The translations under genes were made by a program, and so were the position numbers. Below the pieces are notes generated by a model that did no database searches, was not told the DNA's origin, and saw only the letters and a list, made by a program, of their open reading frames with translations. This document shows positions 10,846 through 23,053 of a stretch of 64,000 bases of DNA, piece after piece. How positions within the stretch are numbered: the first letter of the stretch is position 1; every line of letters begins with the position of its first letter. Where the stretch lies: NCBI GenBank assembly GCA_005656395.1, contig SRSI01000010.1, positions 496,001 to 560,000 of the forward strand, read 5' to 3'. Source of the stretch: Strongyloides papillosus (taxonomy: Eukaryota > Nematoda > Chromadorea > Rhabditida > Strongyloididae).

Positions 10846-13312
10846 ATGTTAGGTGGTAAATTTAACAACTCAAATGATGATTCGGAAGCAGAAATTGACT
10901 ATGATGTTTTAAACGCAGCAGCCAACAGAAAAAACAAGAAATCTGGTGGATGGCAAGTTATGGGTAAGTTAAAAATAATTATTTTAATAATATTAATATA
11001 TAAAAAATATTTATTTAGGTCTTGATAATAATGTTTTCAAGGGACTAGAAAAAAAAGGATTCAAACAACCCACACCAATACAAAGAAAAGCTATACCAAC
11101 TATTCTAGATGGTAGAGATGTGGTAGCAATGTCACGTACTGGCTCAGGTAAGACAGCAGCTTTTGTTGTACCAATATTACAAAAATTAAAAATGAGAAAT
11201 CCAACAGGAATTCGTGCTCTTCTTATATCTCCAACTAGAGAATTAGCTGTCCAAACATTTAATGTAGTTAAAGAATTAGGAAGGTTCACAGGTCTACGTG
11301 CTGCATGTATTGTTGGTGGAGAAAGTTTACAGGAGAATTTTGCTATAATCCATCAAACACCAGATATATTAATTGCGACGCCTGGTAGATTAGCTCATAT
11401 AGCCGTAGAAATGGAGTTAAAGCTGGAGTTTGTCCAAATCGTTGTTTTTGATGAAGCCGATCGACTTTTTGAAATGGGTTTTGCTGATCAAATTAACGAA
11501 ATTATTAGAAGAATTCCAGAATCAAGACAGACACTTTTGTTCTCAGCTACGCTACCTAAAATGATTGTTGAATTTGCCAAAGCTGGCTTGAGTGATCCAT
11601 GTCTCATACGATTGGATACAGATAACAAAATTTCTGATAAACTTTCAATGGTTTTCTTTTTATGTCGAGGCCACGAGAAAATTAATGCATTATTATATTT
11701 AATAAGGGAATTTATTGACAAAAATCAGCAAACAGTCGTCTTCTGTGCAACAATGAAACATGTTGAGTATATCGTTTCCATTCTTGAAAAAGCTAATATA
11801 TCATGTACACATTTATACTCACAATTAGATCCAACTGCTAGAAAAGAAAACATACAAAAGTTTCATGAAAAGAAAGCTAATATACTTATAGTAACTGATG
11901 TCGCAGCACGTGGTGTAGATATTCCATTACTTGATAATGTCATTAATTTCCATTTTCCACCAAAAGCAAAACTTTTCGTCCATCGTGTTGGAAGAGTTGC
12001 TCGAGCTGGAAAGTCTGGTAGAGCTTATAGTTTAGTAGCTCCAGATGAACTTCCTTATCTTGTAGATTTACATTTATTCCTCGGAAGAAGTTGTAGATTT
12101 GCTAAAGATGATGATCAATATAGCGAGAATGAGCATATTATTGGAAAAATACCAGCAAGAATTATTCATTTAGAAATGGATTTTATTAAGTCATGTCATG
12201 AATGTATAGATATTAGTAATATTCATTTTAAATCTGAGAATGCTATGAAAAAATATATTTCAACTAGACCACAAGCTTCAATTGAATCTATAAAAAGAAC
12301 AAAAAGTGAAATGAAATCTGTTTTTGAAATTACTGCTACTCATCCCATTTTTAGTAATAAAATGGATGATGAAAAATCGACCGTTGATGTTTTAAAGCAG
12401 TTAAAAGAATACAGACCTAGAGCTACAATTTTCGAGATACGTTCTAGTAATAATTCAAAAACAATAGAAGTTATGAAACAAAAAAGAAAAGCTCACGAAA
12501 ATGTTATCGAAGAACGTAAGAAAGCTGACCTTAAGAGAAAATTACAGGAATCAGAGGCAGCAAAAGAAGTTAAAGAGAAAAAACCGGCAACTGAAATAAA
12601 GCCTCAAGTAATTGAGGATGATGGTATATGTATAGAAGCTGCATTCAAAGATATACCTTTAATATCAGAACCTTCAACTAAAAAGAAAAAAGATTTATAT
12701 CTGAGTGCAGTACCAAAAGATTACTATTCTGAGAAGGAAATGGCTATAGATAATTCATTTAGTGCAATGGCTTCTGATGCATGTATTGACTTAACGGCTG
12801 ACGATGAGCAGACTTTACACAAACAGCAACGTCAAAAAGTATGGGATAGAAAGAAAAAGAAGTTTGTTGCTAGTGGTGGTAATGATGATCCTAAAAATCG
12901 AAAAGTCAAAACTGAAGATGGTCATTGGGTCAAAGCATCATACAAAAGTGGTGTATATCAAGATTGGGTTAATAAACAGAAGATTGGTTTTGCCAAAGAT
13001 TCTAATGAAGAAGATAGGTTTAAAACTGGTACCAAATTTAAGAAAAATAAAGGAGGCAAAGAAGTCAAGGGAGGTAAAAATGAATTACGTACCGTCGATC
13101 AAATACTTAAATCAAGGAAAGCAAAAGATAAAGTTAAGGAGTTTCAAGAACGCCGACGTCATGAGAAAATTAAGGCTAAAGAAGTTGCTGCTAAAAAGAA
13201 ATATACAAAGAAATTTGGTGACGGACCTAATGGAAAGAAAAACAAAACAAATAAAAATTTCAAAGGCAAAGGGAAATCTTTTATCAATAAAAAATCAAAA
13301 AGTAGAAAGTAA
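10846..13312 (+). CDS. DDX54: DEAD-box RNA helicase DDX54/DBP10
   Basis: Exons 10846-10963 and 11019-13312 encode 803 aa. The helicase motifs are in order: Q motif (PTPIQRKAIP), motif I SRTGSGKT at 78-85, PTRELA, TPGR, DEAD at 184-187, SAT at 215-217, ARGVDIP and HRVGRVARAG. The C-terminal half carries the DBP10CT signature (LYLSAVPKDYYSEKEMAI) and a long Lys-rich tail. In yeast DBP10 acts in nucleolar 60S ribosome assembly; mammalian DDX54 is also a nuclear-receptor corepressor. The N-terminus is short (about 45 aa before the Q motif region), but the family allows this. The gene looks intact. Confidence 0.95.
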
Positions 13313-13698
13313 AGTACTTTATATGTTTTTTTTTGTTATATCGTTTATTAAATTTGTTTATAATAACTAGAATTTTGAACAGTTCTAAATATTTAATTAT
13401 TTCTTTTATTATTTTTTTGTTGATATAATTTACTTTTTATAGTTATTAAATGTATATTTTACTACAAAGATTAAGTTATATAAAATCAAAAGCTCCATTT
13501 TCCCTATATAAAAATGTTGATCTGTAAAAAAATCATACATCCTAAATATTATAAAAAAATTAATAAAATAATGTAAGGAAAATTTACCTTCAAAAATCTT
13601 TATTTATATTTCAAAATTAAAAAAAAGTTAAATATTTTGAAATTATAATTAGGTTTTCTTACTAATTTTTTTTATTCTTTGAAATATTTTCTTTCATC
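13313..13698. other. Convergent intergenic region
   Basis: AT-rich DNA between the helicase 3' end and the 3' end of the minus-strand Lys/Ser-rich gene. Nothing recognised. Confidence 0.5.
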
Positions 13699-14299
13699 TT
13701 ACTGACACTTTTTTTTCTTTGAACTAGATTTATTATTTTTTTTAACTGATGAGTCTTTTTTTTCTTTTAAACTGCCACTAATTTTAATCTTCTTATCAAA
13801 AGCACCACCATCATTATTAATTGAATTTTGAAGCTGAAAATTTTGAAGCTGTGCTTTCAGTATATCTTGTCTACTATTGTATGACGCAGTTTGTTTCTTT
13901 GAAGATTGACTTTTACCTTTTTTTCTTCGAAGATTGAGTTTTATTTGTTTTCTTTGAAGACTGATTTTTATTTTCTTTCGACTTTTCAGTAGAATTTCCT
14001 TTAATTTTACTTTTATTACTTGAAGATTTCTTTGCTTTTAATAACGTTTGTTTATCAGGATTTGTAACTTCTTTCTCGTTAGAATCATGCTGTGCTGCTA
14101 TATTTTCCTTCATTGTCTCCTTAACTGATGGTAATTCTGATGAATTTTTAATATTATTATGTGATAGTAATTTTTCATTTCTTGGTTTTATGGCATCTTT
14201 TTTTATTTTTGACATTTTTTGTGCACATAAAATATAAGAAGATAAAATGAAATTTATAATTGATAGGGAAATCTTTAAAAAAGTTATTGATTCTATCAT
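13699..14299 (-). pseudogene. Secreted Lys/Ser-rich protein interrupted by a homopolymer frameshift
   Basis: On the minus strand an ATG at 14299 opens a 128-aa frame with a hydrophobic N-terminus ending near SYILCAQ, probably a signal peptide. A Lys/Ser/Asn-rich body with SSKK repeats follows. The frame stops at 13913 directly after a run of seven A (T at 13918-13924 on the plus strand). One base shifted, the same composition (SQSSKKQ ... SSSKKKK) continues open to a stop at 13699. One A too many in the run would explain this, either as an assembly or sequencing error, a polymorphism, or real decay. Without the shift the protein would be about 199 aa. No family recognised. Confidence 0.6.
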
Positions 14300-15302
14300 T
14301 ATTTTTAATTAGACACAATATCATTTTTCCCTACTATTATTATAAATATAAATAATGCTAATAATTAAATTTTTTTTAACCAAAATTGTCAAATTTCGAC
14401 GATGAAAAAACAAATATCAATATACGTAGATATTAATGAGTAGGAGCATCGTGAAAATTACTTTTGAAAACGTCATTCGTATAAATTGTATTAATTTAAT
14501 CTACAATTGTTATGCAAAAAAGGTCTGTGTACAAATAAATAGTATACAATTTTACTCGTAAAAATATAAATTACCAGTTATTTTAATGTAAATGAATAAA
14601 TAGTTTTTAATGAATTTGCTACATAATAACATCATTTTCAATCCAATATGAAAATACACTATAGAGAGATTTACAAAAAAGTTCTCATTTGTCAAGTATG
14701 AAATACCTTTCAAATATCTTAATATCAAGTTTGAAAAAGAATAAAGTTATCAAGTCAATGTTTTTGTAATTAAAGTCTTAATGACAAAAGATGTCAAAGA
14801 TAATTTTTAAACTTTCATAATAATATATAACTGTCAATTGCTTAATTGTCACTTTGGATTTTTCATTAAACTTTCAATACTATTACAAGTTTTATTAAAA
14901 TATATGTCTTTATTACACCACTTTCATTACCCCCGCCTTTCAAGTAACTGTATAATACTTAAGTTTTGTAAAATTTTAACACATTTTATAATTCAATTAT
15001 CTCTTTTTCTAAATATTACAATTCATTATAAAAGAAAGTGTTATATTTCAAGAAAAAGAATTTTTGTGTTAAGTGGATAAATAGCTATACTAATACATTG
15101 TTATTTTATAATCTTAAATATTTACAATTAATCTATATCTTATATCTAATTACTATAAAGGTATAAATATGGTAAAATAATATGAGAAGATTAATTGGTC
15201 TATCAATGTAATTAAAGACTTCCTATTCTTCCTCATTTTATATTTAGAAACTATTATTTAGTTTACTAATTTACTTTAAAAATTCATTTTTAGATCACAG
15301 TA
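14300..15302. other. Intergenic AT-rich DNA, divergent promoter region
   Basis: Lies between two divergently transcribed secreted-protein genes. An 80-codon ORF at 14838-15080 has chance-like composition. The region ends with TTTTTAG eight bases upstream of the next ATG. Confidence 0.5.
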
Positions 15303-16277
15303 ATGGCTATCTTATTTAATTCTTACCAACATATTATTCTTTTGATCTTGGCTTTTAATTACCATTTTTCTACATCTATCGCTCTTCCAACAGCGAAACC
15401 ACTAATCGACGGTTTATCAAATGATGAGGATACAGGCCTAGATAAGCTTGCCGTTTCTATTCTTTCTTCAGCAGCTAATGATGCTCCATCAACAAAAGAA
15501 GCTAATAAAAAAATTTTGAAAGATCCTGGTATGAGAAGAGGAAGTGGGTCTTCATCTAAACGTATAAAATAATATTGAATTTTAAAACTAATTTTTTCAG
15601 GGATGTTCCAAGGAAGTATGGGAGGTTATGGACGATTCGGTGGTGACATGGGAGGATATGGTATGGGAAATGGCTATAATGGCTATGGAAATGGTATGAA
15701 CGGTGATATGGGAGGTTATGGAATGGGAAATGGTTACGGTAAAGATTTTTTCAATAATAGTAAATAAATCATTTCAGGAATGGGAGGTGGATATGGTCCA
15801 GACATGAATAACGGCTACGGAATGGGAGGAGGATACGGTAAATATTTTAAAAATTTATAATTTAATGATAAATCAATTATTTAGGAATGGGAGGTGGATA
15901 TGGTCCAGACATGAATAACGGCTACGGAATGGGAGGAGGATACGGTAAATATTTTAAAAATTTATAATTTAATGATAAATCAATTATTTAGGAATGGGAG
16001 GTGGATACGGTCCAGACATGAATAACGGCTACGGAATGGGAGGATTCGGTGGTATGAATGGTAACGGTTTTAACAATGGTTATGGAAGTTTTGGACCTGA
16101 TATGGGAAATAATTTTGGAGGTTATCGAGGAGGTAAATTTTTAATTAAAAATTAAAAAAATCATTTAATTTATTTTTAGGAATGGGAGGTGGATATGGTC
16201 CAGACTACGGAAATGGTATGGGATCATTCTCTGGTGGTGGTAGTTGTCCAAATGGAGAATGTCGCGGAAAAAAATAA
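15303..16277 (+). CDS. Secreted Gly/Tyr/Met-rich repeat protein
   Basis: Six exons (15303-15528, 15601-15738, 15778-15837, 15885-15944, 15992-16132, 16180-16277), all split in phase 1, give 240 aa. A signal peptide (about 1-27) and a pro-like segment precede repeats built on GYGMG, GGGYG and GPDMNNG, and the chain ends SCPNGECRGKK with the only two Cys of that part. All repeat exons begin with the second and third bases of a Gly codon, so exons can be gained or lost without frame change. Composition recalls nematode Gly-rich secreted peptides of the nlp/cnc antimicrobial type and some cuticle or eggshell proteins. The function is not determinable. Confidence 0.8.
15778..15991 (+). repeat. Perfect 107-bp tandem duplication of an exon plus its intron
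   Basis: Units 15778-15884 and 15885-15991 are identical. Each holds a 60-bp exon and a 47-bp intron. The next exon (from 15992) begins with the same sequence with a single TAT-to-TAC difference before diverging. Confidence 0.95.
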
Positions 16278-18194
16278 AACAAAAAAAGCTATAAATACAA
16301 ATTCTTTTATAACATTATCTAAATTATTTAGAAATATTTTATTATTTAAATTTATTCAATTTAAAAGAGATTCCATGATGACATAAACCTTTAAGATCTT
16401 TAGAAAATGTAAAAAATATTAAAAACAAAAATCACATGGGTTTTAGATTTTTTTAAACATACTTTGTAAGAGAGAGTGAGTATTTTAAAACAAAAAATGA
16501 AATAAATCTATTTCTTTTTATAGAGATTTAATATGCTCTCTAGAATTATTAAAATTAAGTAAATTTTTGTGCATTTCGCTTTATTTTAAAAATTTAGAAT
16601 TCATAGTATCCTTATTTTTATTGAATAACTGCATTTGAATTTGCCTTTAACAACTTATATTTTTAAATGAATATCAGCTGCAATTCAATGAATCACTATT
16701 TTTGTAAAAAAATCAAAATTTATGTAATAATGCATAATTGAAAAAATTATTATAATGCAATGATAAATATTGTTTTAGAAATCAGAAATTTTAACGTTAA
16801 TCATAAATTTTTTTCAGAATATATATTAAATTCTAATTTTAGTAAGTAACATGAGAAAAAACGATGGCTTATATTGCAACTATAACTGATAGAAAAAATT
16901 GATGGATATTTCGGTTTTGACATGTAATCATTGGAAATTAATAAAATTTGAACAAAAATAATCTATATACTTTAGAGTGGAAAGCCGCTAAAACAATGTA
17001 GTAGAAAGAGGGAACCAAGATTTAAAATTTTGGGTAACTAGTAAATGGCAATTATTAATACTTAATCTTTGTAATCTTATTTTTTTGTAATTTAATCTAT
17101 TTTGTAACTTGGAATTTGAAAAAGATTTTTTTTTGTAAATTGTACGTGTGCTTATAATTAATGTGTATTTGGATTCAGATATAATGACAACAATTAAAAA
17201 TATTATAATGTAAAGTTTTTCCTTGAATTTTTAATATAGCCATAAGAATAGCGGTTATTAGCTCGTAAACCCACTTAAAAGTTTGAATGTTATGTGATAT
17301 GTGTAAAAAAATGTAGTATTTTTTTATCACCGATATAGAATATCATAACATTCTAAGTGTTATTCATTCATATTACTTTTGTTTAAAATACGTTTCTTGA
17401 GATACTCGAACAAAATGGGACAAACAAAAAACTAAGACCTACTTTTTTTATGCTTTAACAATACACCTTATGTGAAATATTACCAAATGTGAAATGTTAG
17501 CTTCATAAATCTACTCTTTTAGTCTTTATGGTTTCTGAAAGTTTTCGACCATGATTACACATTTCAAAGTTTACTTTATTAAACTATAACAATATATATA
17601 TCATTCTTTACCATTTTTTAAGTACTTTTTTAATACCGAGATAAATTTTGAAAAATCTTTTTTCTAAGTATATTTTGTGACGAGAAATCATAGAAGATGA
17701 GACACTCAAATCTTGAAATATTAAATTCGAATTCAACGTGATCGAAAACGTATATATACATTTTTGATTTATTAAATCTATTTTTTTAGATTTCATGAAA
17801 TTAATAGACATTCTAACATCTTAAAAACATTCTCGGGAAATTTGAAAACTTTTTATATATGTCTATTTTAGTTCATATAGCTTGACTTTGAATTATTATA
17901 AAAAAATATTGGTAGCCAATAATTCTCCAAAATTGGAGCTCAAGCATCTTCTATTGAATTTACCTTATTCGGTTACATATACTCGGAAATTATTATCTTT
18001 GTTAAATATATACTTCTTGAGACTGAAATATCAATTTTAAGATTTTAAATTTTTAAGAGCGACTTTTTTGTTATATCCACACTGCGATATGTTTGTCCAT
18101 TGCAAACATTAGAATTTAAATTGCTGAACAATAGATTTTCCTTATTTATCATAACAAATGCAATTATTCCCCTATTGATATAGAATAATAAAAA
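16278..18194. other. Long intergenic region
   Basis: About 1.9 kb of AT-rich DNA. Apart from the repeat copy at 17380-17600 (listed separately) I see no gene. The short minus ORF at 17608-17811 looks like chance. Confidence 0.5.
17380..17600 (+). repeat. Diverged interspersed repeat, copy A
   Basis: By eye this segment resembles the reverse complement of 22170-22400. Landmarks include ACGTTTCT near 17390, a GGGACAAACAAA stretch, and TATGGTTTCTGAAAGTTTTC near 17527. Similarity is patchy and the ends are approximate. Confidence 0.5.
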
Positions 18195-18437
18195 TCATCC
18201 AAATCTTGATTTGTGTTTATAGAAGATAACGAGAAAGTGAAAAATAATGAATGATATTAAAATTAAGACTGTAAATAGAAAGAGGGTATAAATTAAAAAT
18301 TGTATAAAATTTTTGATAATACCAAGCGCATCAGACAAATAACTATTAATACATTTATGTAATTCTTCAGTGAGATATGATAAAGTTATAATAACTAAAA
18401 ATTTTTGTTGATCACCAAACAAAAGCCCATCAATCAT
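18195..18437 (-). CDS. Possible small membrane protein
   Basis: An 80-aa ORF with an ATG start, a mixed N-terminal half (MIDGLLFGDQQKF) and one strong hydrophobic segment (about 50-72) followed by a basic tail. The arrangement is protein-like, but in DNA this AT-rich hydrophobic ORFs arise by chance. No family is recognised and there is no supporting context. Confidence 0.25.
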   Translation of the reverse strand: MIDGLLFGDQQKFLVIITLSYLTEELHKCINSYLSDALGIIKNFIQFLIYTLFLFTVLILISFIIFHFLVIFYKHKSRFG

Positions 18438-19020
18438 TTTATCAAATGTTATTCAACTTTTTTATATGCATCTTTTCGTTAAACTATTTTTAAATATGTT
18501 GTTAATGCATGAATATAAATTATAAACAAATTGCCAATAACGTAAAAAAGAATAAATTTGTATTTGTAATATACATTTTTAATCAAGTTTTATTTAAACA
18601 CGTATATGGATAATTGTTTTGTGTTAATATATAAAAAAATTAATTATGTCTTTTAATTGTTAAAAGTAAAAAAAATATATTTTACAGGTTGCATAATATG
18701 TAGAAAAAATTAATATTAAAATAATTTATTATAACAGAATAGCAACAAAGCAAAATAATATATCTGTAAAAAAGAATTTTCATTTTTAATAAAAATGTAG
18801 TCTTGGAGCATAAAAAGATAATAAAATATTGTAAACCTAATTTGTACTCCTCAATAGTATTTAATATATAAAATTCAAAAACTTTTTCTATAATTACAAT
18901 ATAATAAATTTTAAAGAACATTTATAAATATTAAAAATTTTATTGTCGACATTATATTGGAAATTAATTATTCATTATATTAAATTATATTATTCATTAA
19001 ATTAAAAATTAAATTTTTCA
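18438..19020. other. AT-rich intergenic DNA
   Basis: Nothing recognised; the short minus ORF at 18682-18921 is Ile/Phe/Tyr-rich and probably chance. Confidence 0.45.
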
Positions 19021-19742
19021 TTATATTATTTTTGCACTCATTATTTCATATAGTTTATAAAAGTACCTTCCAAGAATAAAGTATAAATTCTCAAGAGAGG
19101 CTTTATCATCTTGTTGTTTCCATTTGTTTGATAATCGTAATACTTGATACATAAACTGAATCATATGAATTAAAGGATTGAGCATTTGGACATTCCAAAT
19201 ACCTGGATTTTCTATGTCCTGTTTTAAAAATGTGGTGTGTTTTACCCAATACCGTGCGTCTAAATTATTGTAGCCTTCGAATAGTGGACAGAAGTCATCA
19301 TCTTCAGAAGAGGTATAGTTGGGTGGTTTTTCCAAGCACATAAAATGTGTATTTTTAACATAATACAAAATATTTTTATTCATATACTCAATTAATTCTT
19401 TGATTCCTTTGAAAACATTTTATATTCATCTATTAAATTCATACTGAATTCATAAAAATAATAAGCTTTAAACTCCAGTGAATAATTTAAGCAACAATCC
19501 GGTTTCTGCAGAAGTGCACTTATTTCAGAGGAATCCTTTTCTGGATATTCACGGTTTAATTCACAAATTCGAACAATATTTGTTGACAAGTCCACGCAGA
19601 ATAAACTGTTATCAGTAGACTTCAAATACTGATAAAAGTTTTCGTAAGGTGAAAAATTTTTGTTCCCATTTGTTCTCCAGTACATAACATAGGGAGAAAA
19701 GATAATATTTTGAAGAAAACTCTCAACGATTTTGGGTATTAC
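19021..19742 (-). pseudogene. 5'-truncated, frameshifted gene remnant abutting a transposon
   Basis: On the minus strand the frame is open from the edge of the 900-bp element (19742) through VIPKIVESF and MYWRTNGNKN to a stop at 19392. From about 19436 the +1-shifted frame is open (FKGIKELIEYMNKN) and continues to a stop at 19021. Both frames look like real protein (mixed composition, Cys, Trp, acidic stretch SSEDDD), so one frameshift splits a single C-terminal region of about 235 aa. No GT-AG intron reconciles the frames. The N-terminal part is missing at the transposon edge. Family not recognised. Confidence 0.6.
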
Positions 19743-20642
19743 CTTTAGAATAGTGGACGCATTAATATTTTGAATTTTAATTGAAATTAATTTACTTAAT
19801 TATGCATATTTACAAGTGTATATAATAACTTATGATATTTTTGCTAAATTAAGCATACTATAAAAAAATTAGATTTTTTAAAGTTGGTGACACTTTTTTG
19901 TTTAACTCTTTAAAGCATTAAATATTGTACAAATGAGTTCTTATATAAGAGAAGCATATTTGGATGAAAAATAAATTATTCCTTATAAACTTTAAAAATA
20001 CTTTCGAATTCATTTTTTTTAACTAAAAAAAGAACTTTTAAAATTGACTTTTTTTTTGCTCAGAAAAAAAAATGGAAACGGTGTCAATACATTTTTTATC
20101 AACTAAAGATCCGCTAGATAACTTTTGGTTAGTTATTAAACTTAAGAAATTGTGTTAAAGAATTAATTTCGCTGAATTTTTGTATCTAATTCCTATACGG
20201 TGTGTCTAATGACAGCAATGCCCAATAATAAGAATGCAATGCTTTAGCTTTACCAAAAAATGATTGAAACCTTTCTTTGAAAAATCATAAGAAATTGGTA
20301 ATTAAAACAAAAATAAATTTTAGTATTTTTGTTAATATATTAAGGTATTTTGGAAAAAAAGTTCAACAATCACAGTAGTATAATAACGTACTGCAAAAAA
20401 AGCATGTTTAGCTAGAAAATTGCAAATACTGGCAAAAAATGGTTAAAAATTAAGAGGTGTCACCAACTCTAAAACTGAGCCATTGATTCGAAAAATTCAA
20501 TGTAGCAAAAAAATTTTTTTGCTTCAAAAGCTACAAAATGTACTTAAATATGTATTTTTATGCATATTCATCAAAAAAATATATTTTACCCCCAAAAAAT
20601 AGCTTATTTAACGATATATAAAATGCGTCCACTATTCTAAAG
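19743..20642 (+). mobile_element. Non-autonomous inverted-repeat transposon, copy 1
   Basis: About 900 bp without an ORF, bounded by terminal inverted repeats starting CTTTAGAATAGTGGACGCAT and ending with its complement (GCGTCCACTATTCTAAAG). Subterminal inverted motifs also match: AGTTGGTGACAC near 19884 and GTGTCACCAACT near 20458. A nearly identical copy lies at 24937-25835 in the same orientation. Both right ends continue GATCAACC, so the true end may be a few bases further out. No target duplication could be defined. Confidence 0.85.
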
Positions 20643-22009
20643 ATCAACCCTGATGATTATAAAAAACAATTTAAATATTATTCTGAGAATGATACCTATC
20701 AGGACAATTTGCCTAGAGAGCAAAGATTATGAGTAATACTAAAATAATCGCTATAAAATGTCCAGATGAGCATATAGTTCCACGTTTTAAGCCAGGTACA
20801 GATATAATTTCTTATAATGTTGTTTACAAGAGATCTGATGATAATGAAAAAGAATCCCTAATTATTAAAAGTGAATATGGAAATGAACATCATTGGAGAA
20901 TTTATAATATCGGAAAAATTCAAAACGTTAAAACAATCAACTGTCTCAATGTTTATAAGGATAATGAAGCTAATCCTATTGCGGAATGGAACCACTTGAT
21001 TAAACGTACTAAAAAACAAAAATTAAATATAAAAAGAGAAAAAGATTTAAATATTATGTTACACTCTCATACAGAAAAGATATCCAATTCCAGTGTTTCG
21101 GAGAGGATTATTGCGTTTGGTGCAAGAAGGGGTTATCGAGAATTTAGTTCCCAACATCCGCAAGTATATAAAGGAGATACATTGATTACATTCAATGGTA
21201 ACGAGATTAATTCTGAAATATTGAGTTCCTAGAGCCGATTGGTATAATACAGCCTTATCATCCTCCTCCAATTTTTAAGATAGACAATGATGAAGATAGG
21301 GGGGTTTATCTCAATAAATAAAAAATTGTGGATTGCTAAACCACGTGCTTTTCCTTGGACATTTAATATCAGTTTGGTATACAATGGCATCACTAATCAA
21401 CCTCATTTTTTTTAAATATGAGGATATAATTCTCTCTTATTTGGACTTATCAAAAAGAAACAGGTCAGAAGGGTTTGAGGAAGATATAGAAAAAGTTATT
21501 AGGTTTAATGAAAGAGTTATTACTTTAAAAGAACCAACAATTGTAAGTTTCACTTACCATTGTGATAATTGTATAGATGAAGGAATAATTGTTAAGCACC
21601 ATATGACTGTTGGAATAGGTGTTGATTTTAAAAAGAAAATTCTCCCTACTGTTAAATATTCCTATAATCATTTGAATTTTAAACCAAATTGTTCATTTAG
21701 TACAAATGTTTACTCTCATCTCAAAGGTATTGTATTTAATAAAGATAAAACAAAAGTTGTAAACCTTGTCCATCAATGAAGTAAAAATATTGGAAAATTT
21801 AAGTTAAAGGAAGGGTTTGTTGTTGTCACGGATAAAAATCCAAAGGGAACACTAGTCTGCGTCTATGATGCATTTAATGAAAAAGTTTCAATATCACGAA
21901 AATTTGAAGCTTTTCAGATAAATAATAATGAAAATTCTACAAATAAGATTGGAGTTATGGTTAGTATAATCTTGAAATTAATAATTACAATAAATATGAT
22001 AATTGCATA
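20643..22009 (+). pseudogene. Multiply frame-broken gene remnant
   Basis: Protein-like frames follow one another on the plus strand with breaks between them. An open frame from the transposon edge (NPDDYKKQF ...) ends in TGA at 20730. A second frame runs 20729-21232. A shift near 21215-21225 leads to a third (EPIGIIQPYHPPP), which meets a stop near 21320. A shift there gives KLWIAKPRAF. Another shift at the eight-T run 21406-21413 gives YEDIILSYLDL. An in-frame TGA at 21777 precedes about 75 more open codons ending in a hydrophobic tail at 22009. The lesions are too many for sequencing error, so this is a decayed gene. The family is not recognised. Confidence 0.65.
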
Positions 22010-22169
22010 GTTTAGTTAACATTATTGTATAAAATTTTTGTAGTGTATAGATTTATAATAAAATTATTTATTAATGCTTTAATTTGTTTTCTAAATTAAA
22101 AATAGGGATTATAAGACATTCATGTAATGAAATAATAGTGTACTTTTGGAGATACATTGTAAATTTAAT

Positions 22170-22400
22170 ATTGCCATGATTTCATAATTTTATTTTTGAA
22201 AGATGCGATCGTGGTTGAAGACAATCAGAAACCATGAAAACACTCAGAGTGGAGATATTAAGATGATGTTTTTTATGTGTTAATATATCATTTAGGGGTG
22301 TTTTTTAAGCACATAAATAGTACGAATTAGATCTTTGTTGTCTCACATGTTAAAAATTGGTATATTTTATCGAGAAACGTGTTTTAAAAATAGATTATTA
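22170..22400 (-). repeat. Diverged interspersed repeat, copy B (inverted relative to copy A)
   Basis: The reverse complement shares ordered landmarks with 17380-17600 (ACACGTTTCTCG, GAGACAACAAAG, CATGGTTTCTGA). By-eye similarity only; ends approximate. Confidence 0.45.
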
Positions 22401-23053
22401 ACAAATTAACATTAAGTTAAAATTTATCTAAACTGTTCAAACCTAAAGTACTCTAAAATACGGTAATTATACAAAAAATATGATAAGGATAAGATTTATA
22501 TTTCAAATCAGACATATGGTTAACATGTATGACATTTATATATTGAATTGTCACACCATGAAAATTATAAACAACATGTTTGTAGAAAATTTGATTATTT
22601 CAGAAATATCTCAATGAAAATATCTAACATTACTATTTTAATAAATTTTTGAATATTATTCTAATAGTTCATACTAAAAGTTGTTTTTCAATTAGTATCA
22701 TGTTTGATTTAACATTGAAAGGATGTAAATCAAAATATTCTGATGAAATGAATCGCGATTTATATATACTTTTTTTAAATATCAAAAAAAGAAACTTAGT
22801 AGTATGAAAGCCTTAAAAATAACAAGTACAAATGTTATTGTTACTTTTGAGAGACTTTATTAAAAATATACTACAACAGAAAATTATAGGAACAATATTA
22901 AATAGTATATAAAAAGTACATTGGAAATGAATGATAATTTGAGAAACAATGTTATTTTATCATTTTTCAAAGCTAATAATAATTTAATGCATACCTAAAA
23001 TTATAGGTTTTGAAATACAAATATTGATTCTGAATTGATTTCAAAAAAGAATA
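22401..23053. other. AT-rich DNA upstream of the K+ channel ORF
   Basis: Searched for the missing first transmembrane exon of the channel; none is visible. No other feature recognised. Confidence 0.45.

Noticed and set aside
14838..15080. 80-codon ORF
   Set aside because: Leu/Ile/Lys/His-rich chance-like composition, no splice or trans-splice context; probably non-coding.
18682..18921. 79-codon minus-strand ORF
   Set aside because: Almost pure Ile/Phe/Leu/Tyr composition expected from AT-rich DNA.
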